DNA of 64,000 nt from Janthinobacterium sp051380875 (GCF_051380875.1 NZ_JBNYXW010000006.1:62001-126000), one strand, 5' to 3'; positions 8,630 through 17,759 are shown, numbered from the stretch's first letter. Notes: generated by a model not told the origin, from the letters alone. A program made the numbers and translations.

Positions 8630-9535
8630 CTATTCCAGGTTCTGCACCTGTTCACGCATCTGCTCGATCAGCAGCTTCAAATCCATCGACGCGTCGGCCA
8701 GTTCCTTGACGGAGGCCTTGGCGCCCAGGGTATTGGCTTCGCGGTTGAGTTCCTGCATCATGAAGTCCAGGCGCTTGCCCACTTGCCCACCCTTGGTCAG
8801 GATGTGGCGCGTTTCGCCCAGATGGGCCGACAGGCGCGCCAATTCTTCCGAGACGTCGATGCGGATGCCATACAAAATGACTTCCTGGCGGATGCGTTCC
8901 ATGGCGTCCTGGCGCGACAGCGCCGAATTCGAACCCTGGCTGGCCAATCCCAGCGCGTCCTGCATGCGCTCGATGGCTTTTTGCTGGAAGGCTGCCACGA
9001 CTTGCGGAATCAAAGGCGTGATGCGCATGACGATGGCTTCCATCGCTTCGATGCGCGACACCAGCACCGCTTCGAGCGCCGCGCCTTCGCGCTTGCGGCT
9101 GTCGACGAAGGCGGCCACGGTGCGGCGGGTCAGCGCGCCCACGTCCGCCTGCAGGGATTCTTGTCCCACTTGCGCTTCCTCGATGACGCCAGGCCAGCGC
9201 AGCAGTTCGGCCACCGTCATCATGGGGGCGGAGACGAAATGCTGGCCCACTTCGTTTTGCAGGCGCGCCAGTTCGGCCAGCAGGGGCAGGTTCAGCGCCT
9301 GCGTGCCAGCGGTGGCGGCCTTGCGGCCAAAGCTCAGGCGTACTTCGACTTTGCCGCGCGTGATGGCGGACATGACGGCGGCGCGCAAGTCAGGCTCCAG
9401 CGCCCGCAGATCGTCATTGATGCGAAATTGCAGGTCGAGAAAGCGCGAATTGACGCTCTTGATTTCAATTGTCAGTGTGCCCGCAGCACCTTCGCTGGTG
9501 GCAACCGCGTAGCCTGTCATGCTTGAAATGCTCAA
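8630..9535 (-). CDS. yicC: YicC-family endoribonuclease
   Basis: 301 residues beginning MSISSMTGYA, the typical N-terminus of YicC (COG1561). It has the N-terminal domain (IEIKSVNSRFLDLQFRI...RGKVEVRLSF) and the C-terminal DUF1732 region (RLSAHLGETRHILTKGGQVGKRLDFMMQELNREANTLGAKA). YicC in E. coli has been linked to RNA cleavage and stress survival. The gene is divergent from rph, an arrangement seen widely in proteobacteria, and lies upstream of gmk on the same strand. Confidence 0.93.
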   Translation of the reverse strand: MSISSMTGYAVATSEGAAGTLTIEIKSVNSRFLDLQFRINDDLRALEPDLRAAVMSAITRGKVEVRLSFGRKAATAGTQALNLPLLAELARLQNEVGQHFVSAPMMTVAELLRWPGVIEEAQVGQESLQADVGALTRRTVAAFVDSRKREGAALEAVLVSRIEAMEAIVMRITPLIPQVVAAFQQKAIERMQDALGLASQGSNSALSRQDAMERIRQEVILYGIRIDVSEELARLSAHLGETRHILTKGGQVGKRLDFMMQELNREANTLGAKASVKELADASMDLKLLIEQMREQVQNLE

Positions 9536-9839
9536 AGGATTCCCCGATTTGGTCTTGTTGTATACAGTCAGTCACTTATACACTTAATCAGCCGGCGCAG
9601 GCAAGACCGCCCGCGCCGTAAAACAGTGCCATATCATCCGATGGCCTGAAAATTGCTGAATAGTGTGCGTTTTACGGCATTGTAAAGAAAATTGTGTACG
9701 GCGGGGCAGGATTGTAGGGATCATGTGTGCAGTGCCCCCTGCGGCTGGCCATGGTGGCCCTGCGCTGTTGCATGACTGCAAATATGGCGGCGCGCGGTGT
9801 TAAAATCGCTGCCGCAATCCCAACCACACAGGACATCCC
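9536..9839. other. intergenic region between divergent yicC and rph
   Basis: About 300 bases with no convincing gene. It must hold both promoters. A -10-like TAAAAT lies at 9801-9806, about 34 bases before the rph start, but I do not see a good -35. AT-rich patches around 9550-9590 and 9650-9700 may serve yicC. I see no clear operator or hairpin. Confidence 0.5.
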
Positions 9840-10568
9840 ATGACATTTGAATCCCGCCCGAGCGGCCGCGCCGTCGACGCGCTGCGCGCCATCCGCATCA
9901 CCCGCCAGTACACCAAGCATGCCGAAGGCTCGGTGCTGATCGAGTGCGGCGACACCAAGGTCATCTGCACCGCCAGCATCGAAGACAAGGTGCCGGGTTT
10001 CCTGAAGGGCAAGGGACAAGGCTGGCTGACGGCCGAATACGGCATGCTGCCCCGCTCGACGCACACGCGCATGGACCGCGAAGCGGCGCGCGGCAAGCAG
10101 TCCGGCCGCACGCAGGAAATCCAGCGCCTGATCGGCCGCTCGCTGCGCGCCGCCTTTGACCTGCAGGCATTTGGCGAACGCACCTTGCACCTCGATTGCG
10201 ACGTCATCCAGGCCGACGGTGGCACGCGCACGGCCTCGATCACGGGCGCCATGGTGGCCGCCTACGATGCGTTTGCACAATTGCAGGCGCGTGGCGCGCT
10301 CACCGCCATTCCTGTAAAAAGCTTTGTCGCCGCCATTTCGGTGGGCGTCTACCAGGGCATGCCGGTGCTGGACCTGGACTACGTGGAAGACTCGGGCTGC
10401 GACACCGACATGAACGTGGTGATGACGGAAGCGGGCCACTTCATCGAAGTGCAGGGCACGGCCGAAGGCGCCGCCTTTGACCGCACCGGCATGAACCGCC
10501 TGCTGGACCTGGCGCAAGGTGGCATCGCCGACCTGATTACCCTGCAAAAACAGGCGCTGGGCCTGTAA
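9840..10568 (+). CDS. rph: ribonuclease PH
   Basis: 242 residues. It is a full-length phosphorolytic 3'-5' exoribonuclease that trims tRNA 3' ends, using phosphate and releasing nucleoside diphosphates. Family motifs include SVLIECGDTKVICTAS, GWLTAEYGMLPRSTHTR, RGKQSGRTQEIQRLIGRSLR and LDLDYVEDSGCDTDMNVVMT. The reading frame is intact, unlike the frameshifted copy in E. coli K-12. It is followed by rdgB after 62 bases and then by hemW. Confidence 0.96.
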   Translation: MTFESRPSGRAVDALRAIRITRQYTKHAEGSVLIECGDTKVICTASIEDKVPGFLKGKGQGWLTAEYGMLPRSTHTRMDREAARGKQSGRTQEIQRLIGRSLRAAFDLQAFGERTLHLDCDVIQADGGTRTASITGAMVAAYDAFAQLQARGALTAIPVKSFVAAISVGVYQGMPVLDLDYVEDSGCDTDMNVVMTEAGHFIEVQGTAEGAAFDRTGMNRLLDLAQGGIADLITLQKQALGL

Positions 10569-10630
10569 CGGTGCAAGGTGAGGGTGGCGCAAAAGGTTTA
10601 CAATGTCGGCACTTCAACCGGACTACTGAC

Positions 10631-11224
10631 ATGACCCAACGCCTCATTCTCGCCTCCAATAACGCCGGCAAGCTCAAGGAATTCAATGAGCTGCTCTCGA
10701 CCATCGGTTTTACCGTGCACGCCCAGGGCGAGTACGCTGTGCCTGAAAGCGACGAGCCATTTCATACCTTCGTTGAAAACGCGCTGCAAAAGGCCCGCCA
10801 TGCGGCACGCCTGACGGGATTGCCCGCGCTGGCAGACGATTCCGGCGTGTGCGTCAATGCGCTCGGTGGCGCGCCGGGCGTGTATTCGGCCCGCTACGCG
10901 GGCGAACCGAAGTCGGACGCCGCCAACAGCGCCAAGCTGATCGCCGACCTGGCAGCGCATGCCGACAAGTCCGCGTATTACTACTGCGTGCTGGTGTATG
11001 TGCGCCATGCGGATGACCCGCAGCCGGTGATCGCCGACGGCCGCTGGAACGGCGAGATGATCGCCATTGCGCGCGGCAAGGGCGGCTTTGGCTATGATCC
11101 GCACTTCTATCTGCCTGCGCTGGATAAATGCGCGGCCGAACTGACGTCCGATGAAAAGAACGCGCTGTCGCACCGTGGCCAGGCCCTGCGCGCGCTGGTC
11201 GAGAAACTGCGGACCTTGCGATGA
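10631..11224 (+). CDS. rdgB: dITP/XTP pyrophosphatase (RdgB/HAM1 family)
   Basis: 197 residues from ATG 10631. The N-terminal motif is ILASNNAGKLKEF and the catalytic region is LADDSGVCVNALGGAPGVYSARYAG. Other signatures are GKGGFGYDPHFYLP and KNALSHRGQAL. The enzyme removes non-canonical purine nucleotides such as dITP, dXTP and dHAPTP before they enter DNA. Its stop overlaps the hemW start (ATGA), so translation is probably coupled. Confidence 0.95.
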   Translation: MTQRLILASNNAGKLKEFNELLSTIGFTVHAQGEYAVPESDEPFHTFVENALQKARHAARLTGLPALADDSGVCVNALGGAPGVYSARYAGEPKSDAANSAKLIADLAAHADKSAYYYCVLVYVRHADDPQPVIADGRWNGEMIAIARGKGGFGYDPHFYLPALDKCAAELTSDEKNALSHRGQALRALVEKLRTLR

Positions 11225-12495
11225 TCCCGATCAAACTGGTGGGCAGCGCCGCCAAATCGGCAGCCAAACCAGGCGCGTCGCCAGCGCCGCAGGAAGGCAT
11301 TTCCGGCGCGGCCGGGGCGGCCCTGAAATACCTGCAGCCGGGCGCCCTGAACCTGACGGCGCTGCCGCCGCTGTCGCTGTACATCCATTTCCCGTGGTGC
11401 GTGAAGAAATGCCCGTATTGCGACTTCAATTCGCACGAAGTGCGCGGCAGCTTCCCGGAAGAAGAATACCTGGCGGCCCTGCGCCTGGACCTGGAAATGG
11501 CGCTGCCGCTGATCTGGGGCCGCAAGATCCACACCATTTTCATTGGCGGCGGCACGCCCAGCCTGATGTCGGCGGCAGGGCTGGACCGGCTGATGTCGGA
11601 CGTGCGCACCCTGCTGCCGCTCGATGGCGCTTGCGAAATCACCATGGAAGCCAACCCGGGCACCTTTGAAACGGAAAAATTCAAATCCTACCGGGCCAGC
11701 GGCATCAACCGCCTGTCGATAGGCATCCAGAGCTTCAATGGCCGCCATTTGCAGGCGCTGGGCCGCATCCACGACGACAACGAGGCGCGCCGCGCGGTGG
11801 AGATCGCGCACGCGCATTTCGATAATTTCAACCTCGACCTGATGTACGCGCTGCCCACGCAGACCCTGGCCGAGGCGCAGCAGGACCTGGAAACGGCGCT
11901 GTCGTTCGCGCCGCCGCACCTGTCGCTGTACCACCTGACGCTGGAGCCGAACACCCTGTTCGCCAAGTATCCGCCGGTGCTGCCGGACGACGACGAGAGC
12001 GCCGACATCGCCGACATGGTGGCCGCGCGCGCGGCGCAGGCGGGCTATGGCCGCTACGAGGTGTCGGCGTACGCGCAGCCGGGACGCCAGGCGCGCCACA
12101 ACCGCAATTACTGGGAGTTTGGCGACTATCTGGGCATCGGCGCGGGCGCGCATAGCAAAATCTCGTTCCCGCACCGCGTCCTGCGCCAGGCCCGCTACAA
12201 GCAGCCGCGCGCCTATATGGATGCCGTCCTGGCTGGCAAACCGGTGCAGGAAGAGCGCGAACTGGCGCGCGAAGAGATGGGTTTCGAGTTCATGCTCAAC
12301 ACCTTGCGCCTGACGCAGGGTTTCTCGCCCAATCTGTTTGCCGAGCGCACGGGCCTGGCCATCAACGCCATCGACCAGCCGCTCAACGCGGCCGAAGCGA
12401 AAGGCTTGCTGTACCGCGACCACCAGGTCATCCGGCCGACGGAACTGGGGCTGCGCTTCCTGAACGACCTGCAGCAGATGTTCCTGGAAGACTAA
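11221..12495 (+). CDS. hemW: radical SAM heme chaperone HemW
   Basis: 424 residues. A ~45-residue Ala/Pro-rich N-terminal extension precedes the radical SAM domain. The cluster motif is CVKKCPYC (CX3CX2C, preceded by YIHFPW), then FIGGGTPSLM. The HNRNYW motif of genuine HemW proteins is present near residue 297, which separates it from coproporphyrinogen dehydrogenase HemN. The C-terminal HemW domain is intact. HemW binds and transfers heme to respiratory enzymes. It is the last gene of rph-rdgB-hemW. Confidence 0.93.
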   Translation: MIPIKLVGSAAKSAAKPGASPAPQEGISGAAGAALKYLQPGALNLTALPPLSLYIHFPWCVKKCPYCDFNSHEVRGSFPEEEYLAALRLDLEMALPLIWGRKIHTIFIGGGTPSLMSAAGLDRLMSDVRTLLPLDGACEITMEANPGTFETEKFKSYRASGINRLSIGIQSFNGRHLQALGRIHDDNEARRAVEIAHAHFDNFNLDLMYALPTQTLAEAQQDLETALSFAPPHLSLYHLTLEPNTLFAKYPPVLPDDDESADIADMVAARAAQAGYGRYEVSAYAQPGRQARHNRNYWEFGDYLGIGAGAHSKISFPHRVLRQARYKQPRAYMDAVLAGKPVQEERELAREEMGFEFMLNTLRLTQGFSPNLFAERTGLAINAIDQPLNAAEAKGLLYRDHQVIRPTELGLRFLNDLQQMFLED

Positions 12496-13664
12496 CGCGT
12501 GGCGGCGCGCAGATGCTGCAGCTTGGCCGCATATAAAGTGTGCTCGCTGCGCGTGGTGCTGCTGTCCATCGCCAGCTCCAGCTGCTTGTCCGCTTGCGTT
12601 AGTTGGCCCATGCGCGCATACGCTTGCGCTAGCCAGAAGTGGAATTCATGATAGTACGGGTCGCGCGCAAGTTCACGACTGAACAGCCGCGCAGCCTCCT
12701 GGTACTCGCCTTTCTGCATGGCTGCCTTGCCCAGGTTGAAGTAGTGGAAGGGCGGCTGCGGCTGCAACGCCAGCAGGTGGCGGCGCAGCGGCAGCGCTGC
12801 CTGCGGCATGCCCGAGGCCTCGAATGCCTGCGCCAGGTTTGACAGCAGCACGGTATTGTCCGGCGTGCGCGTCAGCGCATGGGCCAGGGTGCGCCGCGCC
12901 GCAGCCAGGTCGCCGTGGCGGAACTGGATCACGCCCAGGGTGTTGTAGGCGCCGGTAAATGAGGGGTCTTGCACGATGGCGTTTCTCGCCCACCAATAGG
13001 CCTGGTCCAGCTGGCCCTCGCTCATGGTTTCTGCGGCGCGGTTATTCATGTACATGGCGAGGATGGTCGCCTCGCCGATTTCGCGCGTGCGATAGCCTTC
13101 CACATCCTTCGATGGCAGGAAATCGATCACCAGCGTGCCCTTGGTATCGTAACTGTTGGGATGGTCGAACAGGCGCTGGCCCAGTACGAGGTTGACGTGA
13201 CCGGCGACAAAGTACATGTCGCCGCTGCGGCTCCAGCTTTCTTCGCCCAGCACTTCCTGGTAGCGCACGTTCAAGCCCATTTCATGCGCCAGCGCCGCCG
13301 TCATGATGACCAGCGACAGGCAGTTGCCGCTGCGCGCCTCGAATGTCTCGCGCGCATTGCGGGTCATGGCCGCATCGTATTCCAGTTTCAGCCTGGACTT
13401 GTCGTACAGGGCGTCGTACAGCGCCGCACGGGGATTCTTGTTGCGCGACTCGTGCCCGACATTCGTGCGCAGGTATTGCCGCATGCTGTCGCTGAGGGCG
13501 AAGACCGGGCCCGCGTCGATGGCGCCAGCGGCTGCGAAATCGGCATCGTTGAAGATGGGTGGCAAGCTGGCAGGGAGGGCTGCAGCGCAGGCTGCCAGGG
13601 CGGCGCAGAGCAGGACGGCGCCAAGGCGCATGAACCGCCGGGCGGAAACAAGATAGGGGCGCAT
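12492..13664 (-). CDS. TPR-repeat lipoprotein
   Basis: 390 residues from ATG 13664, preceded by GGGAGAAG. A signal peptide ends in the lipobox LAAC (LLCAALAAC), so it should be a lipoprotein facing the periplasm. The middle (about 80-200) resembles a transglutaminase-like region (ARETFEARSGNCLSLVIMTAALAHEMGL) with conserved Cys. The C-terminal ~170 residues hold at least three TPR units (TGAYNTLGVIQFRHGDLAAARRTL..., ALPLRRHLLAL..., PYYHEFHFWLAQAYARMGQL). Its 3' end overlaps hemW by four bases, convergent. The function is not known; protein-protein scaffolding in the envelope is likely. Confidence 0.85.
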   Translation of the reverse strand: MRPYLVSARRFMRLGAVLLCAALAACAAALPASLPPIFNDADFAAAGAIDAGPVFALSDSMRQYLRTNVGHESRNKNPRAALYDALYDKSRLKLEYDAAMTRNARETFEARSGNCLSLVIMTAALAHEMGLNVRYQEVLGEESWSRSGDMYFVAGHVNLVLGQRLFDHPNSYDTKGTLVIDFLPSKDVEGYRTREIGEATILAMYMNNRAAETMSEGQLDQAYWWARNAIVQDPSFTGAYNTLGVIQFRHGDLAAARRTLAHALTRTPDNTVLLSNLAQAFEASGMPQAALPLRRHLLALQPQPPFHYFNLGKAAMQKGEYQEAARLFSRELARDPYYHEFHFWLAQAYARMGQLTQADKQLELAMDSSTTRSEHTLYAAKLQHLRAATR

Positions 13665-13806
13665 GGCTTCTCCCTGAACGGCGCCGGCTTTCTCAATGCG
13701 CGGTGGCGCGCCAGTCCCACCTGAAACCAGTATCGGCGCCCCTTGCGATGCTGTCAAACACTTAATCGGCACACTTAATCTGCCCGCGCCAGGCGCATGG
13801 ACAGCG

Positions 13807-15528
13807 TTAAAACTCTTCCCAGTCCTGCTCGCCGGCGATGTGCGATGGCATTTTGTGCGCTGCAGCACCTGCCGTTTTGGCCGTGGCCTGGGGCTTGCGT
13901 TGCGGCGCCAGCCGTGGCGTGGCGGGAATGGCCGCTTTGGCCGGCCGCGTGGCCCGCACCGGCGTTGCCGCTGCGGCCATGTGTTCGAGCTGGAAGCCGG
14001 CGGCCACTTGCGCCAGGCGCGCCGCCTGGTCTTGCATGCTTTCGGCGGCAGCCGCCGCTTCTTCTACCAGGGCCGCGTTCTGCTGCGTCACCTGGTCCAT
14101 TTGCGCGATGGCCTGGTTGACCTGGTCGATGCCCATGCTTTGCTCGGCGCTGGCGGCCGTGATCTCGGCCATGATGTCGGTCACGCGGCGCACGCTGTCG
14201 ACCACTTCGCCCATGGTGCTGCCAGCTTGCTGCACCAGCCGGGTGCCGTTGTTGACCTGCTCCACCGAGTCGCCGATGAGGACCTTGATTTCGCGCGCCG
14301 CCGCGGCCGACCTCTGTGCCAGGTTGCGCACCTCGGTGGCGACGACGGCAAAGCCGCGTCCCTGTTCCCCGGCGCGCGCCGCCTCGACGGCCGCGTTCAG
14401 GGCGAGGATATTCGTCTGGAAGGCGATGCCGTCGATGACGCCGATGATATCGACGATTTTTGTCGACGCCGTATCGATGGCGCCCATGGTATCGACTACC
14501 TGGCTGACGATGCTGCCGCCCCGTTCCGCCACGCCGGAAGCGGCTACCGCCATCTGGTTGGCCTGGCGTGCGTTGTCAGCATTCTGTTTGACGGTCGATG
14601 TCAGTTCTTCCATCGACGACGCTGTTTCTTCGAGCGAACTGGCTTGCTGCTCCGTGCGCGCCGACAGATCCTGGTTGCCGGCGGCGATCTCGCCGGATGC
14701 CGTGGCAATCGCGTTGGTGCCCGTTTGTACTTCCGACACCACTTGGCGCAGCGCTTCGTTCATGCCTTGCAGTGCACGCATCAAGTCGCCGATTTCATCG
14801 CTGGCGGCCATGCCGAAATGCGTGCGCAGGTCGCCTGCGGCCACCGTTTCGGCCACCTTCACGGCGGCCTGCAATGGCTGCGTGATGGAGCGCGTGATCA
14901 GCCAGGCGCAGACGCTGCCCAATGCCACCACCAGCGCACACAAGGTCAACAGCAGGGTGAAGCTGCGCTCGTTGGCCGCCTCGATCGCTTGCGCCGTGGC
15001 GTCGATGGCCTTGCGCTGCTGCGCCAGCAAGGCCTTGACGTTGTTCTGGTAATTGGCGGCGGCCGGCGCGAAGCTGTCGCGGTAAGTGCTTTCCGCCTGC
15101 GCCGCATTGCCGGCCTTGCGCGCATTCATCACCTGTGTCTTGGCAGCCTGATATTTGTTGCGTTCACTGACGGAGGCCTTGAAAATGGCTTTTTCTTCAT
15201 CGCTGTCGAGCAGGGTCTCGATTTTCTTCAGCAGTTCGCTGCCTTGCCTGGTGCTGTCGGCGATGGTCTCGGCAAATACGCTCGACAGGGTCTCATCGGT
15301 GCTTTTGGCGATCATCGAGGTGCGCGCGATGGCCGAGTAAATCAGCACATACCAGTCCGACACCAGGCGCTCCTTGGCCAGCGGCCTTTCCATCATTTGC
15401 CGGGTTGCCTCGGCATTGATGTGGGCGCTGTACAGCGCGTACGAAGTGGAGATGACGCAGAGCAGCAGCACCAGCGCGTAACCCGCTGCCAGGCGCGTGC
15501 CGATACGGAGGTGGGAGAGAGCGTGCAT
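13807..15528 (-). CDS. methyl-accepting chemotaxis protein (Tar-like, 4HB ligand domain)
   Basis: 573 residues. TM1 is at ~8-30, then a periplasmic four-helix-bundle ligand domain (~35-188), TM2 (~190-212), HAMP (TQPLQAAVKVAETVAAGDLRTHF), and the cytoplasmic signalling rod with the hairpin tip (VEAARAGEQGRGFAVVATEVRNLAQRSAAAAREI). The C-terminus is a Pro/Ala linker ending in DWEEF. This fits the xWxxF pentapeptide by which Tar/Tsr-type receptors tether CheR and CheB (family knowledge). The attractant is unknown. It stands alone, with no che gene beside it. Confidence 0.93.
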   Translation of the reverse strand: MHALSHLRIGTRLAAGYALVLLLCVISTSYALYSAHINAEATRQMMERPLAKERLVSDWYVLIYSAIARTSMIAKSTDETLSSVFAETIADSTRQGSELLKKIETLLDSDEEKAIFKASVSERNKYQAAKTQVMNARKAGNAAQAESTYRDSFAPAAANYQNNVKALLAQQRKAIDATAQAIEAANERSFTLLLTLCALVVALGSVCAWLITRSITQPLQAAVKVAETVAAGDLRTHFGMAASDEIGDLMRALQGMNEALRQVVSEVQTGTNAIATASGEIAAGNQDLSARTEQQASSLEETASSMEELTSTVKQNADNARQANQMAVAASGVAERGGSIVSQVVDTMGAIDTASTKIVDIIGVIDGIAFQTNILALNAAVEAARAGEQGRGFAVVATEVRNLAQRSAAAAREIKVLIGDSVEQVNNGTRLVQQAGSTMGEVVDSVRRVTDIMAEITAASAEQSMGIDQVNQAIAQMDQVTQQNAALVEEAAAAAESMQDQAARLAQVAAGFQLEHMAAAATPVRATRPAKAAIPATPRLAPQRKPQATAKTAGAAAHKMPSHIAGEQDWEEF

Positions 15529-15714
15529 GATCGGATTCCTGTCGCAGAGGGGATGTAAGGTTGCCTGTGCGACATAGTATGCACCGATTTGTGACCAATA
15601 AGCGAGGGAAAAGCGCTGTTGTTTTTGCGCCTGTTGCAGTCTCGCCCGCGCTACAGCTTACCCGCCTGGAGCAAGTCCAGGCAGATGGTGGTCGGTGATG
15701 CATTGGATATGGAG

Positions 15715-15748
15715 GCGGCGCCGTGCACTGCACGAACGCCGCTTTTTT
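15715..15748 (+). terminator. strong plus-strand intrinsic terminator with no matching gene
   Basis: GCGGCG at 15715 pairs with CGCCGC at 15737, with an inner CGTGCA/TGCACG stem, followed directly by six T. It reads as a rho-independent terminator on plus, but both flanking genes (MCP and tal) are on minus. It may end an unannotated plus-strand RNA starting in 15540-15700. Confidence 0.6.
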
Positions 15749-15761
15749 ACGCAGTCCGGGC

Positions 15762-16697
15762 TTAACGCAGCGCTGCGATCATCTGTTTAAGCTTGCCGGA
15801 ATCGACGCAGAAGGCGCGGATGCCTTCGGCCAGTTTTTCCGTCGCCATCGCGTCTTCATTCATCATGAAGCGGAAGGCTTCTTCGTTCAGCGACATTTGC
15901 ACGATGTTGGCCGACGGCGCCGCTTCCGCGCTCAGCTTGCGTTCCACCGGCGCATTGCTGTCGGCCAGCTTTTGCAGCAGGTCGGGGCTGATGGTGAGCA
16001 GGTCGCAGCCGGCCAGTTCGAGGATTTGCGAGGTGTTGCGGAAGCTCGCGCCCATCACTTCGGTCTTGTAGCCGAACTTGCGGTAGTAATTGTAGATGCG
16101 CTTGACCGACTGCACGCCCGGGTCTTCCGCGCCCACATAGTCGATGCCCGTCGATTTCTTGTACCAGTCGTAGATACGGCCGACGAACGGCGAAATGAGC
16201 TGCGCGCCCGCTTCGGCGCAGGCGATGGCCTGGGGCAGCGAGAACAGCAGGGTCATGTTGCAGCGGATGCCTTCCTTTTCCAGGATCTGGGCGGCGCGGA
16301 TGCCTTCCCAGGTGGCGGCGATCTTGATCAGCACGCGTTCGCGCGCAATGCCAGCGTTCGAGTACAGGGCGATCAGGTCGCGGCCCTTGGCAACGGTGGC
16401 TTCGGTGTCGAACGACAGGCGCGCATCGACTTCGGTGGACACGCGGCCAGGGATGGTTTGCAGGATTTCCACGCCAAACGCGATCAGCAGGCGATCGATG
16501 ATCTCGCCGGTGGAAGCGTTCGGATGGTCGCGCACAGCCTTTTCCAGCAGCGGCTTGTATTCATCCTTCTGCACAGCTTTCAGGATCAGCGACGGATTCG
16601 TCGTCGCGTCGCGCGGCGTGTAGGCCTGGATCGATTGGAAGTCGCCGGTGTCGGCCACCACGGTAGTAAATTGCTTGAGTTGTTCGAGTTGGTTCAT
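15762..16697 (-). CDS. tal: transaldolase
   Basis: 311 residues from ATG 16697 (MNQLEQLKQFTTVVADTGDF). It has the transaldolase motif TTNPSLILKA, the Schiff-base lysine in RVLIKIAATWEGIRAA (about residue 129), and FVGRIYDWYKK. The enzyme moves a dihydroxyacetone unit between sugar phosphates in the non-oxidative pentose phosphate pathway. It is downstream of zwf and hexR on the same strand, separated from hexR by a palindromic repeat element. The longer open frame to 16796 runs into that gap and is unlikely to be translated. Confidence 0.96.
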   Translation of the reverse strand: MNQLEQLKQFTTVVADTGDFQSIQAYTPRDATTNPSLILKAVQKDEYKPLLEKAVRDHPNASTGEIIDRLLIAFGVEILQTIPGRVSTEVDARLSFDTEATVAKGRDLIALYSNAGIARERVLIKIAATWEGIRAAQILEKEGIRCNMTLLFSLPQAIACAEAGAQLISPFVGRIYDWYKKSTGIDYVGAEDPGVQSVKRIYNYYRKFGYKTEVMGASFRNTSQILELAGCDLLTISPDLLQKLADSNAPVERKLSAEAAPSANIVQMSLNEEAFRFMMNEDAMATEKLAEGIRAFCVDSGKLKQMIAALR

Positions 16698-16787
16698 GGC
16701 TGCACGGGAAAGAGTGAAAGGGCTTGCCGGAGTATTGTACCGAATCGGGCCGGCCCCCTTGTTCTTTTTAATCCTGCAATAAGGCGT

Positions 16788-16879
16788 GCCTGCCAAAACG
16801 TTCAGGGCAAGGCGCGCTTCCGCAGACAGTACGAATGTACGGCAAGAAAGCGCAACGCCGCCATGGACGTTTTTCAGGC
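16788..16879. repeat. palindromic intergenic element, family A copy 1
   Basis: 92 bases with imperfect terminal inverted repeats (left GCCTGCCAAAACGT; right end is the complement of GCCTGAAAAACGT). Inside is CAGGGCAAGGCGCG...GACAGTACGAATGTACGG... followed by CAACGCCGCCATGGACG. Much of the interior is shared with the copy at 32493. It ends three bases from the hexR stop codon. Confidence 0.75.
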
Positions 16880-16882
16880 ACG

Positions 16883-17737
16883 CTAACCGATGAAGGAATC
16901 GAACTGCATATCGAACTCTTGCAGCGCTTTTTGCGCATTCTGCATCTTCTTGCGGAATTCCGGCCCCCGCTGCAGGGCCAGGCCCACGGCCAGCACGTCG
17001 ATTACCACCAGGTAGGCCAGGCGGGCCGAGATGGGGGTGTAGGGGTCGGTATTGAACACCAGGTCGATCGGTATCAAGACTGTCGCCAGGTCGGCCAGCG
17101 GCGTGCCCGATGGTGCCAGCACGATCACATCGGCGCCGCCGCGGCGCGCCAATTTGACCGAGCGTACCAGGGCGGGACTGTTGCCGCGCTGCGAGATGGC
17201 CACCAGGCAGTCGCCGCCGCGCAGCAGGGCCGCAGCGATGCTGTGGATGTTCGGATCGCTGTAGGCCACCGTCGGCACGCCCGAGCGGAAGAACTTGTGC
17301 TGCGCGTCTGCGGCCACGATGCCGGACGTGCCCTGGCCATAGAATTCGATCTTGCTGGCGCGCGAGAGGATATCGAGCGCGCGCTGGATCGCTTCCGGGT
17401 TCAGGTTGTTGCGCAAGTCGAGCAGGGTGTTGATCGAGCGGCTGCAGATTTTATTTACCAGGTCTGCCGCCAGGTCGTCCTGCGCCGGCTGTTCGTTCGC
17501 GCCCGGCATGGCCAGGGCCAGGCCCTGCGCCAGCTTCAGCTTGAATTCATGCCAGCCGTCATAGCCGAGGGTGCGGCAAAAGCGCACCACGGTTGGTTCG
17601 GACACTTGCGCGCTTTTCGCCAGCGCGGTGATGTTCTGGCTGACCGTCTGGCTAGGATGGTCAAGCACGGCCAGTGCGACCTTCTTCTCCGACTTGGAAA
17701 GCGAATCGAGCTGGGTGCGGATGGAGTCAAGTAGCAT
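16883..17737 (-). CDS. hexR: RpiR-family transcriptional regulator HexR
   Basis: 284 residues from ATG 17737. The N-terminal HTH_6 domain (LDSLSKSEKKVALAVLDHP ... SAQVSEPTVVRFCRTLGYDGWHEFKLKLAQ) is followed by a SIS sugar-isomerase-like domain (~125-265; GQGTSGIVAADAQHKFFRSG, AISQRGNSPALVRSV). HexR proteins repress or activate zwf, edd and other central-carbon genes and respond to KDPG (known from Pseudomonas and Shewanella). Here it lies between zwf and tal, and four matching operators are found before zwf, pgi and edd. The frame stays open upstream through the zwf-hexR repeat region, but that is not expected to be coding. Confidence 0.94.
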   Translation of the reverse strand: MLLDSIRTQLDSLSKSEKKVALAVLDHPSQTVSQNITALAKSAQVSEPTVVRFCRTLGYDGWHEFKLKLAQGLALAMPGANEQPAQDDLAADLVNKICSRSINTLLDLRNNLNPEAIQRALDILSRASKIEFYGQGTSGIVAADAQHKFFRSGVPTVAYSDPNIHSIAAALLRGGDCLVAISQRGNSPALVRSVKLARRGGADVIVLAPSGTPLADLATVLIPIDLVFNTDPYTPISARLAYLVVIDVLAVGLALQRGPEFRKKMQNAQKALQEFDMQFDSFIG

Positions 17738-17759
17738 GCGTGCTGAGTCTTTGTCTTCT

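Noticed and set aside
13696..15558. 620-codon plus-strand frame opposite the chemoreceptor
   Set aside because: The minus strand encodes a complete chemoreceptor with all expected domains.
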